From Tilletia caries (taxonomy: Eukaryota; Basidiomycota; Exobasidiomycetes; Tilletiales; Tilletiaceae), in contig JALUTQ010000045.1 in NCBI GenBank assembly GCA_032718865.1, forward strand, positions 806,001 through 870,000: a DNA stretch of 64,000 nt. Reading direction: 5' to 3'. Below, in pieces: positions 20,268 through 30,009 of this stretch (positions are counted from its first letter, which is position 1; the number at the start of each line of letters is the position of its first letter). A model generated the notes under the pieces. It ran no database searches, was not told the DNA's origin, and worked only from the letters and a program-made list of their open reading frames with translations. A program made the translations under genes and the position numbers.

Positions 20268-21070
20268 TGCATATATGACAATTTTTTGGGCGATGTCATA
20301 TATCTGCATTATGACAATCTAATTTTGGGAAGGCGATGTCATATATATGCATTATGCAAATGTCATTTTTATGTCCATATGAAGTCATAAAATTGTCATA
20401 TTTCTGTCATATTACGCAAGCAAACTTTCCGCCTCTGAGTTGACCGTAATATCGCGTGGCAAAGCGCGTCTCTCCATGTGGTGAACCGCGAAGCGCGTCA
20501 AGCCGCGTCACCGCGTTCCCTCTTTCAGGTTGGCGCAGTTTTCACCTCATATCCAGCCGTGCAGAACAGGCGCGTAAAGCTTGCTGCGGAACATGTTGGG
20601 AGCCATCTTGAGCTCCGGAGCGTTTTTTTTTAATCGGGAGAAGGGGCAGGGGGATGCCGGAGACACGGAAGATGCCAAAACGCTTAATTTTATTCTGAAA
20701 ATGCCAGGCACTCGGCGCCTGAGCGGTGAGCCTGACCGGAATTTAGAGCTCAGGTCATATAAAATGTCAGATTTGCCAAGTATATGACATGATTATGCAC
20801 GACCATATGACAGAATTATGCATCTTTTCGGCCCGGCTGTGGACGTTTTGTCAGAATACTGTCATACATAAGGCATATGTTTTGCATTGTCATATGACAG
20901 AATATGACAAAATTTAGGGCGGGAAAATTATGTCATATTTCTGTCATAAAGCTGTCATATGACAGCCACGGGAGGCATTATGGCCATAAATATGACAATG
21001 AGACTTTGTCATAAACCTGTCATAATTCTGTCATATGCATAATATGACTTCATATGTATGACAAAAGGTG
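20268..21070. repeat. TGTCATA/TATGACA word-dense AT-rich region, probable MITE
   Basis: I count about twenty TGTCATA or TATGACA heptamers in 800 bp, in both orientations and often fused as TGTCATATGACA; chance would give well under one. The region is flanked by GATCAC on both sides (20257-20262 and about 21074-21079), and joining the flanks restores a palindrome around AGCAGTGATCACTGCT. No coding sequence. Between 20430 and 20750 the word is rare, so two dense arms surround a plainer centre, as in elements with subterminal repeats. Confidence 0.6.
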
Positions 21071-21129
21071 ATGATCACTGCTGTGGAGCTGTGGAGTCGA
21101 GGCTGGTTGGGAAAAGAAGGTGGAAAACA

Positions 21130-21380
21130 GGAATGTTGGTGGTCCAGTGTGTGAGCAGCGTATGGGCAGCGTGTTGGCTTTGGCGAAAAGGTTGCCGTGT
21201 TTTCGTTTTCAGAAGCCAGATTTTACAAAATTGATTACTGCCGTGGCCGTGCATCAGCAGCGTGTCAATCACGTGTTGGTACGCGGTTGATGCGCGGTGC
21301 TCAATTCACAGCGTCTCAGCACCGTTTCAGCAGCGTGTCCGTGTATCGGCAGCGTCTCACCAGCGTCTCATTTGGCCGAG
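21130..21380. repeat. CAGCGTGT/CAGCGTCT word cluster
   Basis: AGCAGCGTGT-like words recur about eight times here. Similar words (AGCGTGTGGACAGCGTGTGG) sit at 20228-20250 on the other side of the TGTCATA region. That suggests the latter is nested in an older repeat. Confidence 0.45.
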
Positions 21381-21399
21381 CAGAGTGACTCGGGGTCTG

Positions 21400-21833
21400 A
21401 GTGGAGACAACTTCCCTCAGAGTCACCCCGAGTATTTTCTGCGGTCTTCGGGAGCACTCCGGAGCAGAATACTCTGAAACGCTCCAGAGCAATACCCCCG
21501 AGTATCATGGAAGTGATCTGGACAGCATGACATGGAGCAAATTGGGAATTCCCAGCGCCGCAGAAAGGTGCTGCGAGGTGCGCGATGAGAGACCAGCGAT
21601 AAAAAAAAATTGAAAAAAATGACATCTGTGAGACTCAAACATCAGATCTTATGCTTTTGCAATCACACATCGCTGTTAGATTCTGACTCGGTTCCAACAA
21701 AACCGGAATAGATCGGCTTCCCTTTCAAACACCTCTGCTGCTCACAATCTGGGTGATGATCCTAGAAGATGAACTTGAGTGGTAATTGACGGTAAGGAGA
21801 GAAGGGGAGTACAGAGAGGGAGGAAAGCGGTAT
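21400..21833. other. No gene seen; CTCCGGAG/CCCCGAG words at 21420-21510
   Basis: A short cluster of CCCCGAGTAT and CTCCGGAGCAG words is present, then plain AT-balanced DNA up to the solo LTR. No coding sequence is supported. Confidence 0.4.
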
Positions 21834-22338
21834 TATACTGGCAAGGGCCAATAGGAAAGCTGTAGACTGGCTAAGTAGAGTAAGAAGTACAAGATGAACG
21901 ATGTATCACAGGAGAGAAGTACTAAGTACAATGATGAGCTCGAGAGGGTTGAAGATGAGAGCAAGGGAAAAGGGTGTCGTGGGAAAGTGGAGGCAGGTTG
22001 TTGCTATGCGAGATGCGTGAGAGTAAAAGGAAAGAGAGGTAAGGAAAAGAGAGATAAGATACTGGCCACGTGGTGGTGGTGTGCTGGCAACACGTGGCGA
22101 AGCCACATGGCCAGTTATCTTATCTATCATCATTATCTTCCTCTCTTCCTTTCCCACACTTCCGCATAGCAACACTTCCATCCTCCACATTTCCCACGCC
22201 ATTCTTCCAGTCACCTCTTTTCTCTTCCTCACTTCTCTTTGTCCTTAGCCTTCGAATACATCGATGATCTTCTAGCATACGCAGCTTCCTATCTACGAAC
22301 CATTGTGTTCGCACAGGTGGCCACGTGTTGCCAGCACA
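21834..22338 (-). mobile_element. Solo LTR, TSD GGTAT, itself hit by a second LTR
   Basis: Minus-strand LTR reading TATACTGG ... TTGCCAGCACA on the plus strand; the first bases are probably a mutated TGTACTGG. GGTAT is duplicated at 21829-21833 and 22339-22343. Without the nested LTR and its duplication it is about 264 bp. It belongs to the same broad family as the LTRs at 3550 and 29662 (shared CCAGCACA end and CCACGTGG core). Confidence 0.75.
22080..22315 (+). mobile_element. Solo LTR nested in the previous one, TSD GGTGG
   Basis: 236 bp, TGTGCTGGCAACACG ... GTGTTCGCACA, opposite orientation to its host LTR, flanked by GGTGG at 22075-22079 and 22316-22320. Its end matches the end of the Ty3 LTRs at 29662 and 37102. 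Confidence 0.8.
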
Positions 22339-22343
22339 GGTAT

Positions 22344-23356
22344 GGCTATATATATGTTCTCTGGTACCCCCGGAAGCTCTGAGGGTATCGCGCTCGCTCA
22401 CATCGCCAGTATTGGCGATAGGCGGGGGACGGGACCGAACCTTGTCTCGTCGACTCGTCGTATTGTGGGAAAGGTTGTCGTCGTGATTGTGGTTGGAAAG
22501 GGAAGAGGAAGCTTGCTGTCGTGCATGGAGGTGATGGTTGCCCGGGTCTGAAATCTGGGTCAGTCCGGCAGTGATTCCGTCCAAACTCTAACAATCGCAA
22601 CCGCTATGAGTCGCACGCAGCGGAGAGGACAGAATACCCAGACGAAGTCAAGCCTGTTGTAGTCATAAATTTCTCGAGCGCTCTCACTGTGCTCCAGAGC
22701 CTGGGGGTCCCAAATACTCCGGAGGCCGGAGCCATGCTGTGGCGTTGGAACAAACTTGTCGGGACGAGATGAGTTTCGGTTGGTTGTTTCATGTTTGGCA
22801 AGAATGAGGTGTCGAGACGTCGTGAGGGGCTGGAGGAGGGGGAGGAACGAGGTTCCTATCAGGGATGAGACCCTTGGGGCGATAGGGCATGACGGCAGGC
22901 AGGGTTGGGACGTACGGTCGTACGGAGAGGTCTGAGCGGGCGGGTGCGGAAACGATTGACAATGGACGATAAAAGGGTCGAGATCGTGGACGATCCAGTC
23001 GAAATTCGAATGTACTTCCTCCTCACCACCAGTTACGTTCAGAATCGCAGTTACGCATCGTTCTCTCTCTTCACACCTTTCCCTTGCCCTCGATCCCGAG
23101 GAAGACAGTCCTGACGCCACACATGCTCAGCCTAAGCCCTCAGGAAACACTCGCGAGAAGTTATTCGGGAATATATTTCTGAGACTCTGTGTAACCCTTC
23201 CCGAGCTATTTTCGCCGGAGTATCTCCCGAGAGCTCGACCTCATTTGGCGGTGTAGTAATAAAATTGCCATCGTGATATCACAAACGTGAGAAGTGGGTC
23301 AACTTCTCATCATCTCACGGTTTTTTTGGGACTTTGAAACTCCCTCTGGAGCCGGC
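22344..23356. other. No recognisable gene
   Basis: A minus-strand frame of 186 codons (23120-22560) is open but shows no family motif I can name. The rest appears to be non-coding flank of the KDZ-type transposon. Confidence 0.4.
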
Positions 23357-23960
23357 AACCGTAAATTTTGCCTCCTAAGGTGTTTTGCCTCCTTGGGCTA
23401 AATGGAGGCAAAAATGACCGTCCACAAGGATGAAATCGGAATTTGCCTCCTCAGACCCATTTTTTGCCTCCCTAAACAGTTCAAATCGATGGGAATCGCC
23501 AATTTTGCCTCCTCGCTTCGGCGGCTTGCCTCCTCCGAGCCAAAAAAAAAGGCTCCGAAGAGGCAAAATTCGCGATTACGAGAGAGAACTGCTGAAACTT
23601 GCCTCCTGTCCACGGCTATTTTGCCTCCTTCCTGGCCATTTTTTTTTTTTCCTCTCCCTGTGTTGACCAGTGAAATACGAGTATGATTGACGAGCGAAAG
23701 AAGCATTAAGAGCTCGAGAAGAGAAAAGATGAGGGCGAGAAGAAAGTGCCGTTGGAAAAGTGGAGGCGGAGCTGTCGCTATGCAGGGGCTCGAGCGGGCA
23801 ATGGAAAAAGATAAAAAGAAGGAGATAATATGATGGTCACGTGGAATTTACCTGGTGTAATGAGCTTGATCTAGGTCACGAGCAGTGAAAGTCTTGGAGG
23901 CAAATGTGAATGGAGGGAGGCAAATCAGGCCCTGGAGGGAGGCAAAATTGTAGGCCGCGG
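23357..23960. repeat. Left TTTTGCCTCC word array
   Basis: More than a dozen TTGCCTCC or GGAGGCAAA words, split by an LTR remnant at about 23660-23880. The right-hand counterpart is 37558-37725. Confidence 0.75.
23660..23880 (-). mobile_element. Degenerate LTR remnant
   Basis: Shares order and wording with the solo LTR at 21834-22338 (GAGCTCGAGA, AAAGTGGAGGCGG, GCTATGC, GGAGATAA, CACGTGG) but lacks clean ends or a target duplication. Confidence 0.45.
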
Positions 23961-24002
23961 GTCTCTGAGGGACAGTTTGCCGCTAGAAAGGTGGAAATAA
24001 AG

Positions 24003-24616
24003 CAAGGCTCGGCAACTATCTTCACTATGTAACTATGATAACTATATAGTTATAACTAATAGTGATAACTTGACTATACTTTGGGCGGCGAAGCCGCCTA
24101 GAAAAAATAGTAGCTATAACTTTTTCAGATCGGCGCGGAGTAACTAATAGTTGAAATAGTTATGCAAAATCGCACTTGGCTGATATAGCCGCTAGATAGT
24201 CACTATGTAGTAGCTCCAGCTACTCTTAGTCACATATAGTCGCTATTTCAGTTACTCATAGCCACATATAGTGACTATTTCACCCAAATGTAACTTTTTG
24301 TGTTGGACAGGGGCTGGCTGAGACAGTTGCTGGATAGTTACTATATGGTAATTCCAGTCACTTATAGGCACATATAGTGACAATGTCGATCTCACTTTGT
24401 GCTGAAACAGCCACAGGTAGCTGCTGGAAGTGACTATAGTGGCTATTTCAGCGAAAAGCCAACGAAAATTTCGCATGGCTGAAATAGTAACTATTAGTTT
24501 TAATAGTAGCTATATCTCACTTGACTATACTATTTTCCGCTGAGGTGACCACTCACTATAACTTGACTATACTATTTCGCAGAAAAGTGGTAACTCTAGT
24601 AGCTTGCCGAGCCTTG
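24003..24616. mobile_element. hAT-like MITE, 8-bp TSD AAATAAAG
   Basis: 614 bp. Terminal inverted repeats CAAGGCTCGGCAA (24003-24015; inverted 24604-24616) and a perfect 8-bp duplication AAATAAAG (23995-24002, 24617-24624) fit the hAT superfamily. The interior is full of TAGTNACTA, AACTATA and CTATACT words on both strands. No coding sequence. Confidence 0.85.
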
Positions 24617-24818
24617 AAATAAAGTACCCAATCAGTCGGACAATTAGAGACTGACAGTCGGGGAGCTGGAATCTTCAAGGGACCCACCCTGTGGGTCTTC
24701 TCGATGCACAGACTTGCGAAAGCGGGTTTCAACAGCAGCTTGACACTGACCGTCACCTATTCCTCCTTCCAGCGCAACCACAGACCGAATACCGATCCCC
24801 TAGGACTAGGACAGCAGG

Positions 24819-26265
24819 ATGGCGACCAAAAGGGCAAAGAGCGGTGAGCAGCGCGTCAGCCTGAGTGAACCATGTCCCGATGATGCTGATACGACCGTTT
24901 CTCCCTTCCAGCCCCTCGCTGCAACAAAGGCTGCACAGACCCCGACGACCCAACCCAGAAGGCTCTGAAGGCGCAGTGCGCCTGCAGCAGGAAGAGGAGC
25001 AGTCAGTTGCAGGTTTTACGCGTCACGGACCGGGTTTAATGCTGAATATCTTTGTCTCCCATTACAGAAACTCAGCAGGACTCCAGCGCGGGCGCACCAG
25101 CACCTGCTCCCGCTCCAGACCCCGCTCTCGCCACTGGTCCCGCGCGCGGCACCTCACAGACAGGCTCAGAGTCCACTGCTGCGCGGCAGGGGGGAGAATC
25201 TTCGGCGGTTTTCGATGCCGCCAGCACGATTGCCGCTGTCGATCGTCTCCTGACCGAAACAGCAGCCCAAGCAGCTCAGGCAGCAGCCGAGCTTGATGTG
25301 CAGCTTTCAATGCCATCTTTTGCACGTACGCCCGCGAATGCGATTCAGGGCGCGGACGTCGATCCTCCTAGTCCCGCACCTACCAGTCCAGCAGCAGAAA
25401 ATGACAACGATGCATTAAACAATGAGACAAATCGCGAATCCCACGTGGGAAACATCGAAGGGGAAGCACTTCCCGCGGCAGATCAAATATCACCCGAAGT
25501 AGCAGCGGGAGCAGGAGTGGGAAACGGACTGCAGCCCTCTGCTGGTGAGTTTATTGCACTTCAACCTCGTTCTTTGTCCTCTAGACCATGCTGAATCTTA
25601 TATTTCTTTCAGAAGACAATGCAAACGCTGAAGACGACGAGGACCAGACTGGGCCGATGAAAGATTCAGAGCAGCATCACATATGGTGTGAGTATTTCTA
25701 GACGCTTGAATGCTTCTACACTTGCTGAGCATACTTCTTTTGTCTAGACAACCTTGGCAATGCACACGATTATGCTGTGAAAAACTTTAAGAGGGAGCCT
25801 GTCGCCAAAAAGAGAAGCAAGATTCTGAACCGGTCCCTATGGAGAGTGATCAAGTCCGTGAGTATGTTACGAGTATTAACTCAACAGGAAGATAATTCTT
25901 ACACATCTGACGATTGTTTTCCCTTCCAGGCTGCTGACCTTTCCGCACGAACGGACACGGCTATGTTTCTCGCCTGGGCAACGTTGGAGCCCGGAAAGCA
26001 GAAGCACAAGCAAGTTGTCTGGGCGAGCGAGAACATATGCGATCCTGCTCGTCCGGTACTGCACAGCATGACTCGCGCCATGCACGATAAATTCCACGCC
26101 GACATTGCCGTCTATCGCGAGAATCAAGTCGCGGAAGCTGCGAGACATGCGGCAGAGAAAGCAACATGGCAGGCAGAGCGGATCGAGCTGCTCTCGCGCA
26201 TCGCGGAACTCCAGCATAATCGTGCCGACGGTGAGGGAGGATCAGGATCGAGCTCACAGCTGTAG
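24819..26265 (+). CDS. Unknown protein, six exons, partner gene inside the KDZ transposon
   Basis: Exons 24819-24843, 24912-25001, 25068-25544, 25613-25687, 25748-25857 and 25930-26265 use GT-AG introns of 62-72 bp and give an uninterrupted 370-residue protein. Residues ~10-36 hold a Cys cluster (CNKGC ... CAC), followed by a Pro/Ala-rich low-complexity acidic middle. The C-terminal 120 residues are ordered-looking: KKRSKILNRSLWRV (basic), RTDTAMFLAWATLEP, and a terminal coiled coil (AARHAAEKATWQAERIELL). I know no family for it. The clean splicing argues that it is a functional gene. It converges on the transposase gene with an 80-bp gap, so it probably belongs to the transposon. Confidence 0.75.
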
Positions 26266-26344
26266 ACGATTCACAATTCACATGCACATTCAATCAATCT
26301 CATGCATTTCATTCCTTTAACATTGCACGCATACGTCGTCTGTT

Positions 26345-29300
26345 CTATACACATAGGAACTGCTTGATCAGGAGCATCGCATGTTCTTGGCTGCAGTAGA
26401 AGACGGACTTCTTGATCCTGGACAGTCCTGCATTGCCACATTCTGCGGCAGAGCTGTTGATGTTCTGGAGCTCTGGATTCGTGTTCATGTAAGTAGATAG
26501 AAACGAAGACGTTGTGCACGTAGCATGACCATGTTGGTGCATCTGGTCCACCACAAACAGGACGTTCTTGAAGAATGCAGGCTCCCTGGCGAGGCTGTAC
26601 AGAGCCAGTTGACAGGAAAAGTCGTAGATGATCGTGTCGGGTGGCTTGGGCCAGTGTGTGAACACCGCAGAGAAGACATCGTTCCGTCCCTCGCACTTGG
26701 GAATGATGTGGAACCCAACACACACCAGGTGACGGCACCAGAGCGCCATGATGCCGCCCGTCTGTCGCTGCGACACGTAGTCCGAGAAGAACTTCCTGCA
26801 CGGACCAGGACCATCTCCAGAACTCTGCTGCTCGCCCGAATGGTTTAGATCGGCCTTCTCCCCAAATCTGGGGTAAAGAGGCCTGTCACGACATCGAGCT
26901 GCGCCGTACAAGGATCCAGACTGTGTGTAGGGGACGCTCGGCTGACGAAGGGAATCGAATGCAGGTTGTATTGGTTCGTTGGGCTGGTCTGGGCTGGTGG
27001 TGGGGTTGGGGATACCGAACATGACGTGCTGCAATCCCACCAACTTGGCTATTGAGCTGAGAAGGTCTCGAATGGAGTGGACGACGGGGGAGTAAAGCTG
27101 AACTTCGTGCTTCCCGCAGTCGTGCAGCGACCTGACGAGGAGACCGAGAGAGGGGGAATGGCGGGAAAGCGTGGTGGCGGTTTTCGCGAACGCTGCAGAG
27201 GGAAATTCGACCGCACTGCTCGAAAGTTGTTGCAACGACTCCACGCAAATCGGACGACACATTTGTCAAATGCCCTCTTCGGCAGCAAGCTCGCGAAACA
27301 AGTATCGTAAGGCGAACGAAAGGTCTGTATTTCGAAGGAGATCGTTTCGACAGCTGCAATCGACGAACGTTTGGAGGTGGCGGAGGAACTCTTCACGCTG
27401 AGGAGCGAGACCGCGTAGATTCGCACTCTTCATCGATTCTCGGAAGCTGGACAAAGAGATGGCGCGCTGCACATTGGTGAACGGAAGCAGGTCGTCCGCA
27501 ACCTCGCGGAGAGCGGTTCGCAGGGGCAAGGTTGGCAATGGCTGGAGAACTTTGTTGGGCATAGCTCGGGTATTTGTGTGACCAATAGGCGTAGTTGGAG
27601 GCTGAAGGAACGTATGACGAAGCTTCGTGCTATAAGCCAACACCACTCCATCGGCGATGATTGCAGATGGATTGGGGCCACAAGAGGGGCAAGCAAAGGC
27701 AACATTGACATCCTGCAGTCTGACGAACGCGAAGTAGACTTTGATGAATGTGGATTTGGCGACGAAGTGTATATCGCAGTGGTTCTCGATGTAGGCGTCT
27801 GTGATGGTAGTGTGGAATGCAGAAAGTGGGGTAGGAGAGGCAGCAAGCTGGGAAATATAGGAGTTCATTAGCTCGTGTGTGAAGACCAGATCCACAGACC
27901 AATTGAAGAGCTGATACGACGCAAGATCTGGTCCAATCGTTCTGGTCTCTCCGCGTCGTCTGCATGTGCATTGCTGCACCTCTACCTCTCTCTTCACCAC
28001 ACCACGAGTATGGACTATGGAAGACCATACAGGAGCGAGTAGAGGTTCGCTGGGAGGGATCGAAGCTCCTTCCGCATCCGCACCGGCCAATTCCTTCGAA
28101 GCGCAGGACAGCGGGAAGCTCGTCCACCGCCACCAGCAGCGGCTCCTCCTTCAGCTCCGCAGGAAGCTGACAGAACCGCGGGAGCCTGCGTGGTGCTGAA
28201 GAGCATGACAACTGCTGGTGGTGTGCACGAGCGAAGACATCGTCTTGATGAATAGCTGGAGATGAATGGAAAGGAAGCAACTGTCAACTGACAACACTGT
28301 CTTGTTACTGTCTCGTTCAAACGTGATGTTTTGACCACACTAACCTTGTAGCTCACTCTCCGAGCTCTCTTCTACATCATTCACATCTCGACCCAGCACA
28401 TGCTCCAAATAGGCTTTCGCACGACCTCGATGCACGCAGCTTGCTGGGGGAGACCCGCGACCGCTGCATCCGGAGGCATCGCAGCACCACTTGTCCGGGC
28501 CCACGAGCGACACGATCGTGCGCTTTTGGTCGTGACGCAGAAGCTGGGCGCCGGACATGGTCTGCGATGCTATGACCGAGACCCAGGAGTGTCGACCATG
28601 CAGAGCCGAGGCAATCTCAATAGCTGCTGGATTGGCTGACAAACCCAGACGTGTCGAGAGGTGGTTTAATTAGCAAGTCATTGATGAATGATTGATGCAT
28701 ATTGCATGATAAATTATGAGTGGATTGGCATAAGTTCTCACCTTGCCTGGAGATGACTGGCTGCGCTTTGAAGCTAGGCAGAGCTTCTAGCACTGCATCT
28801 TTGTGAATGCATGGCTCGTGCTGCCTGCCCCTCCGGCAGTCGCAGCTGGCGGACAGCTTATCTGAGCCTTCCTGCACAAAGAGATGATGAAATACACCAG
28901 TCTGGGAAGGGAAAGGACAGTTGGAACAAATCACATTCATCATTAAACGGTCTCGAGTGACGGCGGCAAGGATTAAGGACTCACGTCTGGGATGTTGTCA
29001 TCTTGTACACCTTCCACCACCCATCACCTGTCGTCCAGCCGCACGCAAAGAGCTGTCCTGTATCGGAAAAGCAATTCCACATAATTATTGACAGGCTCTG
29101 CCTCAGAATTGGCAGGGGAGGGAGACCGTCCCGAGGCAAAAAAGAGGTCATCGAAGTGGGTGAAGTTGGTCTCTTCTTGGGCAGTCGGGCCAAGGTCGAA
29201 TGTGGTGGCAAGCTGAGATTGAAATTGCGCTGTCGTTTCCCTCGTCGTGGAGGCGCTCAAAAGCGGATTCGGCAGCGGGGGTGGCAACAAGGAACGGATT

Positions 29301-29551
29301 CGACTTCCTTCAGCCCTTGATGCTCCGCAGCGAGGACCTTCACTTGCTCGTTCGTGGCGCAGTGGCGCTAGAAGGGGTTGAAGGGAGTTCACAAAACTGA
29401 CGAGCGGTCTCGAATTGCTGGACCTCGTCTCCAAATGTTCTGTTGCCGCAGAAAATGATGGCAAAGCAAGACTGCGACCAGGAATGACTCGGGTTGAGTC
29501 CCGCGCCCCGCCGAGAACCTCGTCGAAAGAAGTCGTGAAGCGTTGACTCAT
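26345..29551 (-). CDS. KDZ-type transposase with C-x-C clusters and SWIM finger, multi-exon
   Basis: Start ATG 29549-29551. Exon 1 ends at 29093 (40-nt intron), exon 2 at 28985; exon 3 begins about 28845 with CDCRRGRQHEPCIHK, a SWIM-type C-x-C ... C-x-H finger. The next exon has WCCDASGC ... ASCVH, a second Cys/His cluster. A block from 28090 to 27266 has CTCRRRGETRTIGPDLASY and FACPSCGPNPSAIIADG, whose Asp is a likely catalytic residue. The last frame (27262-26345) has TIIYDFSCQ (second Asp) and NSSAAECGN (acidic third position) before the stop. Cys clusters plus an RNase H-like core match the Kyakuja-Dileera-Zisupton group described from basidiomycetes. One or two frame changes around 28050-28150 and 27270 could be introns or damage. 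Confidence 0.65.
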
Positions 29552-29661
29552 GAGGACAGAGGACTGAGCGTATGCTATCGTGGAGCAGACAGCCTGCAGT
29601 TCGCGGAAGGAGTTCGTAGCGACTACCTCAAAACCAGGGTACCAGAGCGTGGGTACCTGTG

Positions 29662-30005
29662 TGTGCGAACACAGGCCGAGATAATCTAATCACCTAGCTT
29701 GCACTAAGGACTGTGTTCGGGAAGAACTGAGATGAATCAAGTATGCAGTGTCGGACTAATTACAAGAGGGGGAAATGAGACATAGTGGCTTAAATAGCCG
29801 AGGCGGAGGGGAGATAGAAGCCGCTGTGGCGAGTGATGAGAAAAAAGAAGAAGAAGAAAGGAAGAAAGTGGCACGTTGCGCAACGTTTGTGAGGTGCTGG
29901 AGTGAAAGCCACGTGTTGGAATCGGATCGGATCGGAACGGAACCAGCGGTCATAGAGAGAGAGAATAGAAGCTGCATCACTAGTCACTGGCTACTTGCCA
30001 GCACA
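29662..30005 (-). repeat. 3' LTR of the second Ty3 element
   Basis: 344 bp; preceded on the element strand by the G13 polypurine tract at 30006-30022. Confidence 0.92.
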
Positions 30006-30009
30006 TCCC

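Noticed and set aside
20225..21380. CRISPR-like array in the TGTCATA or CAGCGTGT regions
   Set aside because: Words are short, in both orientations and irregularly spaced; the genome is eukaryotic.
22560..23120. 186-codon minus-strand frame as a gene
   Set aside because: No motif, no neighbours in frame, next to solo LTRs; left as unassigned.
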